From the NCBI GenBank assembly GCA_028583605.1, contig CM053329.1, positions 13,130,501 through 13,194,500 of the forward strand: 64,000 bases of DNA, in the 5' to 3' direction. Positions 34,041 through 46,432 of this stretch are shown in pieces. The notes below the pieces were generated by a model. That model ran no database searches, had not been told where the DNA came from, and saw only the letters and a list, made by a program, of their open reading frames with translations. Within the stretch, counting starts at the first letter, position 1; the number at the start of each line of letters is the position of its first letter. The DNA is from Dastarcus helophoroides. Lineage: Eukaryota; Arthropoda; Insecta; Coleoptera; Bothrideridae. The position numbers and the translations under genes were made by a program.

Positions 34041-35397
34041 CCTTCCTCTTCCTCTTCCTCTTCCTCTTCCTTTTTCTCTTCCTCTTTCTCTTTCTTTTTC
34101 TCTTCCTTTTGATCTTGCTCTTGCCCTTGCCCTTCTTGCCCTTGCTCTTGCTCTTGCTCTTCCTCTTGCTCTTGCTATTGCTCTTGTTCTTGCTCTTGCT
34201 CTTACTCTTCCTCCCTCTTCCTCTTCCTTTTCCTCTTTCTCTTTCTCTTCCTCTTCCCCTTTCCCTTATACTTCCTCTTCCTATTTTTCTTTGTCTTCAG
34301 CTTCCTCTTTCTCTTTCTCTTTTTCTTCCTCTTCCCCTTCCTCTTTGTCTTCCTCTTTCTCCTTCTCTTTTTCTTTCTCTTCCTTTTTCTCTTCCTCTTT
34401 TCCTTCCTCTTCCTCTTCCTTTTCCTCTTCCTCTTTCTTTTCCTCTTTCTCTTCCTATTCCTTTTTCTCTTTCTTTTCCTCTTCCTCTTCCTCTTCCTCT
34501 TCTCTTCTCTTTCTCTTTCTCTTCTCTCTTTCTCTTTCTCTTTCTCTTTCTCTTTCTCTTTCTCTTTCTCTTTCTCTTTCTCTTCCTCTTCCTCTTCCTC
34601 TTCCTTTTCCTCTTCCTCTTCCCCTTCCTCTTCCTCTTCCTATTCCTCTTCCTCTTCCTCTTCCTCTTCCTCTTCCTCTTCCTCTTCCTCTTCCTCTTCC
34701 TCTTCCTCTTCCTCTTCCTCTTCCTCTTCCTCTTCCTCTTCCTCTTCCTCTTCCTCTTCCTCTTCCTCTTCCTCTTCCTCTTCCTCTTCCTCTTCCTCTT
34801 CCTCTTCCTCTTTCTCTTTCTCTTTCTCTTTCTCTTCCTCTTCCTCTTCCCCTTCCCCTTTCTCTTCCTCTTCCATTTCCTCTTCATATTTTTCTTTCTC
34901 TTCCTCTTCCTCTTTCTCTTCCTCTTCCTCTTCCCCTTTCTCTTCCTCTTCCATTTCCTCTTTATATTTTTCTTCCTCTTTCTCTTTCTCTTTCTCTTCC
35001 TCTTCCTCTTCCTCTTTCTCTTCCTTTTCCTCTTCCTCTTCCTCTTCCTCTTCCTCTTCCTCTTCCTCTTCCTCTTCCTCTTCCTCTTCCTCTTTCTCTT
35101 TCTCTTTCTCTTTCTTTTTCTCTTTCCCTTTCTCTTTCTCTTTCTCTTCCTCTTATTCTTCCTCTTTCTCTTCCTCTTCCCCTTCCTCTTCCTATTCCTC
35201 TTCCTCTTCCTCTTTTCCTCTTTCTCTTCCTCTTTCTCTTCCTCTTCCTCTTTCTCTTCCTCTTCCTCTTCCTCTTCCTCTTCCTCTTCCTCTTCCTCTT
35301 TCTCTTTCTCTTTCTCTTCCTCTTCCTCTTTCCCTTTCTCTTTCTCTTTCTCTTCCTCTTCCTCTTTCTCTTTCCCTTCCTCTTTCTCTTCTTCTTA
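34036..35397. repeat. polypyrimidine microsatellite 2
   Basis: About 1.36 kb of CTTCCT and CTTTCT hexamers just downstream of the Gr-B stop codon, with long pure CTTCCT runs at 34640-34810. It shares flanking sequence with microsatellite 1 and is the right-hand member of the duplicated block. All frames across it (Leu/Pro/Phe or Arg/Lys/Glu) are repeat artefacts. Confidence 0.95.
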
Positions 35398-36144
35398 ATA
35401 ACGAAGTGTGCCTTATAACTACTGATTCGTTTTTTTCATAATCTACCATCTTTCGAGCATAATTTGCTTTAATATTAATATTATAATAATCTTTTGACTC
35501 GACAATCTTACGAGGCAAAACCGATTCGGAAAAACTATAATTATTGAAACATTGCGAAAACATATTTATTTGTTATACGTAATTGTTAAATATAGTTTAA
35601 AAGTTATGAATCTGAATATTGAACAATTCTACAAAAAAGTTTTAAAAAAATATTATTTCAATCAATTGGGAGAGCGTAAACCCAACTAGCAAATATAAAT
35701 TAGACAATTTTGATATCATTCGACCTAAATTTTGTTAAAAACAGGAACAAAAACTTTGAAAATCAAAAAATAAAAAACTCTAATTTTAAAAATCAAAACC
35801 TTTAGTGTTTTACTGCATACGAAGATATGCAAGAGCATCATAGGCATTGATTATTTTCCATAATTTTAGTCCCATGACTTTGAGCAAACTTGGAGGATTT
35901 CTAAGTAAACTATGCTCACCAAAATTTATTTTCCACCTAAGTGATACCTTTTAAAATATAGATTCTTTTGGCATTCCTTTTACTCAAGAAAAATTATGTG
36001 CTGCTATTTTTTTTAATAACTTAGAATTCCTATTACTATTTTAGTTGACAACAACCATCTGTCAGTCTGTGTACTAGAATGAGTTAGACGTTATCAGAAA
36101 GGCTTAATGTCATACTGGTAAAAATATACGGAGTAAAATAACAT
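35398..36144. other. intergenic between convergent Gr-B and Gr-C, no gene seen
   Basis: AT-rich sequence. Gr-B runs rightward and Gr-C leftward, so this spacer contains both 3' ends. Candidate AATAAA signals occur but none is decisive. Nothing else recognised. Confidence 0.5.
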
Positions 36145-37863
36145 CTATTTATTTTCGAATTGAAGCACTATAATAATACATGTCACGACAGACCCAAAAA
36201 TCCTGAACAAAGCGCTATCGTCGATTGTAAAAAACCCAAACAGACAAAACTCCGGCTTATTTTGGAAAATTTGCCTGCAGAATTGATGCAAAATTTCTTT
36301 GGTCTCGCACACTTTAGTGATCGGTGGCATCCCGTTTATAGTTTGCAGATATTTGTGGCACAAGGTGACCGTCTTGGTAGCTTCCCTTGTTGTTAAACCG
36401 CAAGCTATGCAAATCATGAAGGCAAAAACCTAAAAAAAAAACATTCCACAACTGACCTTCCAGAGATATAGACTTTTTGTTAAAGCGTGACAATGTCTTA
36501 TAGATTATCCCAAGCAGCGTGGATTTATGGAAGAAACAACTGGCGAAGAAAAAGCCAATAAAAATGAAAGGAGATACAGAGAATATATTTTTAGAAATTG
36601 CAATTTTTTCTAACGACTTATTCTGCAAATTGAGAATTTTTGGCCAAATACTTATGGAAATTTTGGTTTTCTTACGAAATTTCAAATTTTCTAAAAGGTT
36701 TGGTTTTTATTTTAAAGTCAATTTTCTAACTTCTTTTTCAAAGTTTGACTTTTTTTTCGAAATTTTGAATTTAATCTGGAAATTTGATTTCTCCAGTTCA
36801 TGTAGTTAAGTGAAAATATGAGGAATATTATCTGGTTTTCTTTTTTGCCCATTATTTTTTTTAAATAAATGTTGCCTTCCCCTAAGCAAAATTAGGCATA
36901 CGTTCATGTTTATTTGGGATTAAGAAAATCTTGCAGTGATATTTGGGAATTTTTAACTCAGCTCCGCATCCAAAGCCAATTCACGACATCTCTAAAAGAA
37001 AGCTAGATACTTACCAGAAAACCCGCTGCCCAACTAAAGTAGAATAATCCAACAATAGGTGGGTCAACAGTATTCGGTAACTCAAATCGTCCAGTAGCGT
37101 ACAAAATAAACAGATAAGACATCTTAACGACAAACAAAATTATCAAATTTTGAATCAGCATGAGTTCAACCCCAAAATCTTCACCAATTTTCAATGTAAT
37201 ACCCCCAATATAATCGTAAAACTGCAAATAACTATACAAATGATGTTCTGAGGTTACCATAGCTGAATTTTTATGTGTTATCTGCTCCAGGAATGAGCAG
37301 AATCTGACATTGAACTGGCGATAGGTTTCTTTCAATCCTAGAACCTGCGAGACGAAACTCAGAACTATCAAGTAGACTCTATAAGTGTAAAAATAACTAT
37401 AAACAATGTACTTGTAATTTGCCCCATAGATGCACATGTTGATTTTGGTGCCCTCTACAAATAAAACAACTATGACTATATGGCCCAAAACGAAGGTCCA
37501 CATGGGCATAAAATTTTTTTCTTTCGTGGAGAGAAACGTATAGATTTTGTCCATGCGATCGCAGAACAAATTCGTTCTTTTTTTCGTCGAAATCATGGTG
37601 GAAGTCAGATTGTACACGTTGACTGTCATCAAGTGCCATTGTATGAGGGTGTCCAAAATTGCAACCAAATCGCCAGCACCTCGAGCAGAACGCAGCCTAC
37701 CTTTGGCAATCGCCCCGTAGAGGATGATCAAACCTATGGCGTATGCCATGGCGTACATTTTGTTGCTGTAGTTGAATTTTCGTGTGTTCGGAATCGAGAT
37801 ATAATTAAGGTAAGATGTAGCAGCGACAACAATCGAGATTAGGTTTGTTAACCACGGCATCAT
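36145..37863 (-). CDS. gustatory receptor Gr-C, two exons (37863-37015, 36429-36145)
   Basis: Exon 1 is 283 codons, starting MMPWLTN, and ends at a GTAAGT donor (37014), phase 0. Spans are visible at TM1-6 (for example MAYAIGLIILYGAI and FVLGHIVIVVLFV). Exon 2 follows a TTTTTTTTAG acceptor and reads VFAFMICIACGLTTREA, then a loop, then SALFRIFGSVVTCIIIVLQFE, the TM7 segment with terminal QF. The protein is about 377 residues. Its RKFNYSNKMYAMAY start resembles IKFNYKCRLYGLFR in Gr-D, so these two form a second paralogue pair. The 585-base intron carries ordinary filler. Confidence 0.9.
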
Positions 37864-38221
37864 TTTTCTTGTAAAACTTTGTATCGATTGTGACGCTTTG
37901 TTGTAAAAAGGAATAGGAATTTCGATTTAGTTCGAATGTTTACACAGGTGACATTTATTTATCATAGAAAATATACAACTAGTAATTGGATTTATGAAGT
38001 GAATTGGATTTTTTTATTACATTAGGTGTTTAATATTTTAAAAAAGTAATATAAAAAAATGTCTTTTCTCTTAAATTTTAAGCTGGAGAATCGAAAGGTT
38101 GCTTTTGATAGGATAGCTCTAACACGTATCTATTCTTTTTTTCTATAGCCGCAAAGTCTTATTACGCCGAGGAACAAAAAGATTTCGATTCTGGGAATTA
38201 AATCACTAGCTCACAATATAC
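37864..38221. other. short spacer upstream of Gr-C
   Basis: About 350 bases between the Gr-C start codon and a transposon end; it should contain the Gr-C promoter. No clear TATA box or initiator. Confidence 0.4.
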
Positions 38222-41200
38222 CAGGAGTCAGAAAACCGCGGCTCGTGAGCCGCATGCGACTCTTTTAAAAAACAATGGCGACTCTATAAATTTCCCTAAA
38301 AAAATAAATAAATAAAAGCTAGAGTGGACAGACACGCAGAAAATGAGTACTCATTAAACAAGTGACCTATAAAAGTCGACACTTTCAAAAATATTTTTCT
38401 AGGAAGTTTTACGTTTTGCTTAAATTTTGACAAAAAAATTGTTTTTAAGAAGTATTTTTTTGAAATTTTTGATTGATTTGTATTAATATTTTTTTGAAAA
38501 AACACATAACATTGGAAATTTCTAGAAAAAGACCAATTTGGCGGTCGAAATGTCTAAAAATTATTTTTGGCATGATTTTTACTTTTTTATTTGTAAATTT
38601 TTTACATCCTTGAAATTTCGTAAGAAAAAGTTGAATTACTTTTGTGAAAAAAAAAACTAAATTTACAGAAAAAGTAAATATCAAAGTTTGAAATAAAATC
38701 TGTAATTTCCAGAAAAAACCAAATTTTGAGAACAAGAAAGATCTTTCAAAAAAACTGAGAAAAAGAAAGACGCTTTGAAAAATTTGACAAAAAGGGAGAG
38801 ATTTCGAAAAAATTGAGAAAGGAGAAGAGATTTCGAAAAAAATAAATTTATCAAAACTTCTCAAAAAAAGGCAAAATTTTAGAAGCAAAAAGAGTCGAAT
38901 GTCGACAATAATTTGAAATCCAGAAAAAAATAAAACCCTCAAATTTTTAGACAAATTTAAATTTTTTGAAAAATTTTAAAATATCAAAAAGAAAATTTGC
39001 AAAAATAAATCGGAAGCATAAAAAATCGTTGAACTTTAAAAATGTCAAAGTTCTTTAGAAAAGAAGAGGAAAGTGAAATTTTAGGAATAATTTCAAGAAA
39101 AAGGTCAAAATTTTAAGAAAAACTCCAAATTTTGACAAAAAATGTTTCAGAGAAATCCAAATTTTGAGAAGAAATTTGAAATTTCGAGAATAATTTTTTG
39201 AAAACCTGTAAAATATCAAAAGGAGAAATTGCAAAAATAAACTGGAAACTTAAAAAAAATGTCGAACTTTAAAAAAAGCGAAGTTTTTCAGAGAAGAAGA
39301 AAAAAGTCTAATTTTAGGAAAAATATTAAAAAAAGTCAAAATTTTAAGGAAAGAAGAAAATAAAAAATTTGCAATTTTCCAGAGAAAGTCAAATTTTGAG
39401 AATAAATTGAAATTTCAACAAGAATGCGAATTAAAACCAAAACTTAAAATTATCAGATACATCGAATTTTAAGAAAAATGGTAAAATAATTTCGAAAGAA
39501 AGTAAAATGTTGATTAAACTCCCAGTTTCGAAAATTTCAAGGAAACGATCAAAATTTTAAGAGAAACTCAAAATGTCGACAAAAAATTTGCAATTTTCCA
39601 GAGAAATTTCAATTTTGAAAAGAAATTTAAAATTTCGAGAACAAGACGATTTAAAAAAATCCTAGTTTTCGAATTTTCGAAAAAATTGGTAAAATAATTT
39701 CCAAAGAAAAGAGAATGTCGATAAAACTTCCAGTTTCGAGTAAAGTATTGAACTTTAAAAAGTGGTCAACATTTTCCATAGAAAGTCAAATTTTAAGAAA
39801 AAAACAAATTTTGAGATTTGAAAACAGATGAATTTAGTTCAAAATAAAAGTTGAAATTTCCAGGAAAACTAGAATTTGAAAAAAAAAGATTTCGAAAGAA
39901 ATTAATTTGTCTTAAGTTCTCAAATGCAGATTAGGTCGGTGCTTCTTTCGCTAATCAATTATGATTAGTGCGCTTGAAAATGCCGAAATACGTGTCGCGT
40001 AATTATTTGTTTAATTGCTGATGTGGTAAAGGGGTAAAGCCTTCTATGGACTTTCTCAAAAGTGATGAAATTTTAAAAAAACGTTGAATTTTGACAATAG
40101 ATTGAAACCTAGATCAAATTTAGAACCAAAAATTCTTAGACAAATTTAAATTTTAAGAAAAATTGTAAAATTTCGAAAAGAGACATTGTAAAAAATTGAA
40201 AGCTTGAAAAAAATAGTCGAATTTTTAAAAAGCGAAAGTTTTTCAGGGAATAAGATAATAAAAAAATTGCATTTTCCCAGAAAAAATTCCAGAGACATTT
40301 TGAGAATAAATTTGAAATTTTAAAAACAAGACGAACGAAAAAAAAAAACTCCAGATGTTCAGATAAATTCGAAATTTGATAGAATTGATAAAATAATTTC
40401 GCAAGAAAAGACAATATTGATACAACTTCCAGTTTCAAGAAAAATTCTGAACTTTAAAGAAAGGTCAAATTTTAAGAAAAAAAATCAAATTTTGAGATTT
40501 AGTCAAACATTTCGAAAATTGATAAATTTCGTCAAAAAAATCGCAGCTTGCAGAAACAATAAAATGTAGAATTTTAAAAATCGATATTTCGAAAACAAAA
40601 AACGAATTTTGCGAAACAGTCCAAATTTGTAGAAAATAAATGAAAGTTTAAATGTTTAGTAAAAGTCAATATTTGGGCAAAATGGCTAAATTTGGAAAGA
40701 GCATGAATTATAAAAAGAATATAGAAATTTCGAGAAAAGTGTTGAGGTGTTGTAGGTCAAAATTTCCCAGAGAAAGTCAAGTTTTGAGATTAAGTCAAAC
40801 ATTTTTGAAAATATGTAAATAAATTGCGTCGAAAAACCAGCACTTTGCAGAAACAATAAAAAGTCGAATTTTGAAAGTCGAAATTTTGAAAAAAGAAACG
40901 AATTTTGCGTAACAACTTCAAATTTGGAGAAAGTAAAAAAAAAGTTTAAGTGTTTAGTAAAGATCAATATTTGGGCAAGATGGCTAAATTTGGAAAAAGG
41001 ACGAATTTTAAAAAGAATATAGAAATTTCGAGAAAAGTGTTAAAGTGTTAAAGGTCAAAATTTCCCAAAGAAAGTCAAATTTTGAGATTAGGTCAAACAT
41101 TTTTGAAAATATGTATAAACAAATTTCGTCTAAAAAACCTCAGATTGCAGAAAAAATAAAAGGTCGAATTTTAAAAGTCGAAATTTTGAAAAAGAAACGA

Positions 41201-41753
41201 ATTTTGCGTAACAAGTCCAAATTTGTAGAAAATAAATAAAGGTTTAAATATTTGGTAAGCTAGTTTAGGAGAAAGTATCGAAATTTGGTAAAGGGACGTA
41301 TTTGAAAAAGATTGTGGGAAAAATTTAGAACCAAGTCGAGAAAATGTAATTTTAGAAAAAAGTCAATTTTGAGAATAGATCTAAATTTCGAAAAAACAAA
41401 CCTTGAGAAAAAGATCGAAATCTTTAAAAATTATTTTACCCAACATCTCCAATTACTTCAAATCTTTTCTTTTTTTATTCAAAAATCGACAAACGGTGAC
41501 TTTTTGAGAAATAAGTCGAATAGTCCAGTAAGTCGAATTAGAAAAAAGTAAACCTTTTCACAAATTGTCGACGAGTTTTGAGAAGAAAGGAAGATTCGGG
41601 GTAAAAGTCTAATAGTTTTAGAAACAAAATAAATATTAAAAAAGAAGACTGATATCGAGAGAATTTAAAAAAGTTGAAATTGCAAATAAAAAGACAAATT
41701 TTGAAGTAAAGATCTAAATTTTGAGAAATAAAAAGTCTTTTGGGCTGAATATA

Positions 41754-43984
41754 CAGGGTGTTACAAAAGTCCGGGCCGCTACTTCAAGAGCATATTCTAC
41801 ACATTAAAATATGAAAAATGTTGAAATACATTTTTTTCTTTAAATTGCCGCCTAACGGAGATATGACCATTTAAAGATGGCGCCCCTAAAGTGGTTTTTT
41901 TACTACAAAAAGTTAACGGTTAGTAGCAAAGTCATGAAATTGGGCAAGCAGTTAAAGCATTGGATTAGGCATATTCTCAGGTAACATATTTTTTAAATAA
42001 GCAGTAGCGTGGTGTGTAGGGGGTTGCCCGCGATTATTTTTTGCCGTAACTTTTTTGTATTGCAATATTTCGTCACAAAAGTGCCATAATCGTAAAAAGC
42101 AACATTTTTTATACAAAAAAGGTACTCCTTCTCAAAGTCGCTAAAAGTAACCGTTTCCGAGAAAAAGGCGTTTAAATAATCCTATCCCGTCTTCGAAATT
42201 CTAACCAATTTGTATAAGAAAAAATAAGTTGGTCATGCAAACTGATCGTAAAGAAAACAATTGTACTTGACAATATCTGCCAGAGATTGACGTTGTGTCA
42301 CTGATAAAATTTGGTCGTAAGCTGTAAACTTTAGCAGTTTTTGTTGTCAATAGTAAGTGTAGTAGTTTTTTAACTTTTCATTATTTTGATAAAATGGACT
42401 ATTCAAATCAAGAAATGGCCGATATGCATTTAATGTACGGGCTTGAAAATTGTAATTGTGCTGAAGCAAGACGGCTTTATGCTGAACGTTTTCCTAATAG
42501 ACACCTACCAGGAGAAAAATTGTTCCAGAAAATTCATGCTCGTTTATGTGAAACGGGAAATTTTGTTTTCAAAGGCGAACGTGTTGGAAGGCCAAACGCA
42601 GAAGTTGCTAATTTAGAGGAGCGTGTGCTTCAGCGAGTTGAAGAAGATCCATGTGTCAGCACTAGACAACTTGCTTTAGCCGAAGGAGTAAATCACGTAA
42701 CTATCTGGCGAATTTTGAAATTTTACCAATTTTACCCCTATCATTTTCAAAGAGTGCAAGGGTTACTTGCTGCTGATTATCCTCCAAGAATAGAATTTTG
42801 CAACTGGCTATTGCATAAGATCGCTGAAAATGAGAACTTTCCATCGCTCATATTATTTACGGACGAAGCGGGTTTTACCAGAAACGGGATACTTAACTTT
42901 CACAACATGCATCAGTGGCAAGTTGAAAATCCCAATACAGTTATTCAGTCGAGACATCAGCAACATTTTTCACTTAACATTTGGGGAGGAATAATAGGGG
43001 ACTCTATAATTGGACCGTTTTTTTTACCTCATAGGTTAACAGGAGCATCATATAGACATTTTTTGCAAACAGAGTTACCCGTGTTACTTGAAAATGTTCC
43101 ACTCATAACAAGACAGCGAATGTGGATAATGCACGATGGGGCACCTGCCCATTTTAGTGCAGTTGCTAGGGAATTTTTGAATAACAACTATCATCAACGA
43201 TGGATAGGTCGAGGAGGTCCGATACCATGGCCAGCTAGGTCTCCTGACCTCAACGCACTCGATTTCTACCTATGGGGACATCTAAAGCAGATCGTCTACT
43301 CCACACCAGTTGACAATATCGATGATCTTCGTGAACGAATTGAAAATGGGTTCAACCAGATTCACAATACACCAGGCATTTGCGAAAGAGTAAGGAGTTC
43401 CCTTAGAAGACGAGCCGAGCAATGTATTGCTGCAGGGGGCAGTAATTTCGAACACTTGCTTTGATTTTTTTTTTCTTAATTTTGTACTATTTTTATATCA
43501 ATGCAGTTAGTAGTGGATAAATCAGAAATTTGCAAAACAAATTCTAATAAATGCAACAATTTTGTTTAAACGCTTTTTTCTCGGAAACGGTTACTTTTAG
43601 CGACTTTGAAAAAGAGTACCTTTTTTGTATAAAAAATGTTGCTTTTTACGATTCGACTTTTGTGTCGAAATATTGCAATACAAAAAAATTACGGCAAAAA
43701 ATAATCGCGGGCAACCCCCTACACACCACGCTACTGCTTATTTAAAAAATATGTTACCTGAGAATATGCCTAATCCAATGCTTTAACTGCTTGCCCAATT
43801 TCATGACTTTGCTACTAACCGTTAACTTTTTGTAGTAAAAAAACCACTTTAGGGGCGCCATCTTTAAATGGTCATATCTCCGTTAGGAGGCAATTTAAAG
43901 AAACAAATGTATTTTAACATTTTTCATATTTTAATGTGTAGAATATGCTCCTGAAGTAGCGGCCCGGACTTTTGTAACACCCTG
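41754..43984 (+). mobile_element. mariner-type element with ~420-bp inverted repeats
   Basis: 2231 bases flanked by TA (41752-41753, 43985-43986). The ends read CAGGGTGTTACAAAAGTCCG, and the inverted repeats extend to about 42176 and 43564, roughly 420 bases each with few mismatches. The interior holds one intact transposase frame. The TA insertion lies in the hAT filler just before its right end. High arm identity and an intact gene indicate a recent insertion. Confidence 0.92.
42394..43464 (+). CDS. mariner-type transposase, DD41D, apparently intact
   Basis: 356 residues without a stop. The N-terminus (EMADMHLMYGLENCN...RLYAERFPNR) is the DUF4817 helix-turn-helix common in insect Tc1/mariner proteins. 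A second HTH with a GRP linker (ERVGRPNAE, STRQLALAEGVNHVTIWRIL) follows. The catalytic core has Asp157 (LFTDEAGF), Asp248 (MHDGAPAHF) and Asp290 (SPDLNALDFYLWG). The 41-residue gap gives DD41D, the spacing of rosa-type elements, rather than DD34D or DD34E. It should cut and join the long inverted repeats around it. The ATG is preceded by an A-rich context and no intron is needed. Confidence 0.9.
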   Translation: MDYSNQEMADMHLMYGLENCNCAEARRLYAERFPNRHLPGEKLFQKIHARLCETGNFVFKGERVGRPNAEVANLEERVLQRVEEDPCVSTRQLALAEGVNHVTIWRILKFYQFYPYHFQRVQGLLAADYPPRIEFCNWLLHKIAENENFPSLILFTDEAGFTRNGILNFHNMHQWQVENPNTVIQSRHQQHFSLNIWGGIIGDSIIGPFFLPHRLTGASYRHFLQTELPVLLENVPLITRQRMWIMHDGAPAHFSAVAREFLNNNYHQRWIGRGGPIPWPARSPDLNALDFYLWGHLKQIVYSTPVDNIDDLRERIENGFNQIHNTPGICERVRSSLRRRAEQCIAAGGSNFEHLL

Positions 43985-44620
43985 TATTTTTGTTTGACTA
44001 CATGAGTCGGAGGGGTATCTCTTTGTTCCATATTTTGTGTGATTTATCTGATTTAATTTGGAAATAAAATGTAAAATCAAAAATAATTTGTAGCTCTTTG
44101 AAATTCATGAAATCAATTTTTTTATTGCGGCTGGCTCTTTCGGTTTAAAAGTTTGCCGACCCCTGGTCTAGAAACATTAAATTTTGCACATGCATTAATT
44201 TTGTAACGTAAGTGAGCACTAAGAAAGGATTTTTGAAAATTCATCCTTCAAGAGTGTTAAATAAGGAATGAGAGTTTGTACGGAATATCATCATTTTTGA
44301 ATTTATAAATCTGTTTAGTGTTTAGGTTAGGTCACAGTTTATAAATAAAAGTCAATTGTATCGGCGTTTGTGACAATTTATCTCCTTAGGGGCTAAAATC
44401 CGCTTATAAGCGTTTATACAATGAATTCGCGTTCGACAGTATAAAATTTATAGTTTTGAAAGAAAATTTTTTTTCCAAAAATTGGAAAAATTGAAATTTT
44501 TAAATCAGATTTTCTAAAAATATTTGAATGTTTAACTAAAAATAAAACGTAAATGTTTAAAAAATTTAAAAGTTACAAGTTAAAAAAAAGGTCAAAAGTT
44601 GAAAATTTGAAAATTGTCCA

Positions 44621-44623
<3 letters not shown>

Positions 44624-44669
<46 letters not shown>
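44624..44669. repeat. (TA)n microsatellite
   Basis: About 46 bases of alternating TA with two TTT breaks, within the filler of hAT element 1. Confidence 0.9.
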
Positions 44670-46121
44670 GAACCAAACTCTAAAAAGTTGAAATTTTGAA
44701 GAATATTAAAAGTTTAGAAAAAAGGAATTTTTCAAAAAATTTGAAGCTACAGCAGAAGTTTCAAAAAATTCCAGATTTTCAGAAGGAGACTAGATTTTAC
44801 AAATTGACAGAATTTTCAAGAAAAGTTTAAATTTTGAAGGTCAAAAATTTTTAAGCCCAGATTATCAAAAAAAAGTTAAAATATTTAAAAGTGTCTAAGA
44901 TGTTCATAGAGTTAAAATTTACAAAGAAAATAAACATTTTCAAAAATAAACCAAAATTTAAATAAATTGTAAACATCTTGAAAATGTCGACATTTTCAAA
45001 AGAATTCGAGAATTTGAAAAAATTACTGAAATTTTTAAAAACAATTCGAAATTGTTTAAAAAGGCGAAATTTTAAAAAAATAGGCAAAATTTAAAATAAA
45101 AGGTACAGATTCAAAAACCAAATCCAGATTATTTCGATTTTTGAAAATTCAAAATACTGAGGAAAAGCCCACAATATTAGAAATGTCAAATTGTTCAAAA
45201 AAGCCGAAATTTTGAATAGTTTAAATTATCGAAAAGTGAAACTTTTTTGAAAAAGCCAAACTTTTCGAATGAACATTTTTGCCAAAAATTAATATTTTGA
45301 AAAAATGCCGAAAGTTAGCAAAAAAAGTCGGAAGTTTTAAAAAAAAATATTGACACTTTACAAAAAGTCAAAGTTTGGTCAAAAATTTTTTAGAAAAATT
45401 CGAATTTCTACGCATTAATTATTAAAAATATTTAAAAAGGTCGCAATTTTAAAGAAATTCCAAATTTTTGACAAAAGAAAACGAAATGTTACAAAAGTAA
45501 TAAAATTTTAAACAGAACGAAATTTTCAAAAAAATTTATTATTTTGAGAAATAGTTGAAATTTTCATACTCGAAAATTTAGTGCCAAAATTTACAAAAAA
45601 AGGTTGAAAGAATTTCAAAAAGGACAAATATTCTGAAAAAGTGGAAATTTTCAAAAAAAGTCGAACTTTAAAAAAAATGTCGACATTTTTAGAAAAGTCC
45701 AAATTTGGTCAAACCTGCATAATATTTATAAAAATTGGAAATTTTGCAAATATATTTTAAAAAAGCCAAAAAAAAGAAGGGAAGATTCGGGGTAAAAGTC
45801 TAATTTTAGGAACAAAATAAATATTAAAAAAGAAAACTAATATCGAGAGGAGTTAAAAAAGTCGAAGTTGCGAAAAAAAGGGCAAATTTTGAAGTAAGGG
45901 TTTAAATTTTGAGAAATGAAAAGTCTCTTGGGCTAAATATATTTTCGTTTGACCACATGAGTCAGGAAGATCTCTCTGTCCCATATTTTGTCTGATTTAT
46001 CTGATTTAATTTTAAAATAAAATCAAAAATAATAACTTGTGGCTCTTTGAAATTCATGAAATCAATTTTTTTTTGCTATTGGCTCTTTCGGTTTAAAAGT
46101 TTACCGACCCCTGCAATATAC

Positions 46122-46432
46122 CATAAGTAACGGAATTACCAACAATTGACCAACCGGCGTTTAGCAGAAAGAGTCACTTTGGGAAAGGGCAAAGACTTCA
46201 TTAAAGTGTAAAGTCTATAAAATTTCAGTTTTTTGACCGGAAATCTTTAGATTATTTTTTCTGCTTTCGCAATGCTTATTGAGGTTAAAAAGATCCAAGT
46301 TTCGAAACATTCGAAAATAGGAAGAAGTGTGATTACAGTTGCATTTGTTAGGAATAATCTAAAAAAAATTTCGAAGCTTTGATTTTTAAAGTGATAAATG
46401 TTCTAGCTTAAACAAGGGCGACTCTAATATTA
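46122..46432. other. short spacer after hAT element 1, 3' side of Gr-D
   Basis: Ordinary-looking sequence containing the 3' flank of Gr-D. No gene or repeat recognised; I see no clear polyadenylation signal. Confidence 0.4.

Larger units (their letters stand above)
38222..46113. mobile_element. filler-rich hAT element 1, composite, with one left and two right ends
   Basis: The left end is CAGGAGTCAGAAAACCGCGGCTC; the right end is GGTTTAAAAGTTTACCGACCCCTG. An exact 8-bp duplication CAATATAC flanks the outer pair (38214-38221 and 46114-46121). An additional right end, GTTTGCCGACCCCTG, ends at 44165 with no matching duplication. The sequence before each right end is homologous (GATTCGGGGTAAAAGTCTAAT, then GACCACATGAGTC or GACTACATGAGTC). 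The interior is AAATTTTGAGAAAAAG-type filler with no hAT transposase. A complete mariner sits inside it. Confidence 0.75.

Noticed and set aside
34109..35563. Long Leu/Pro/Phe, Arg/Lys and Glu-rich frames over the second tract
   Set aside because: Same repeat artefact.
37397..37842. Frames on both strands inside the Gr-C first exon
   Set aside because: Shadows of the receptor coding sequence.
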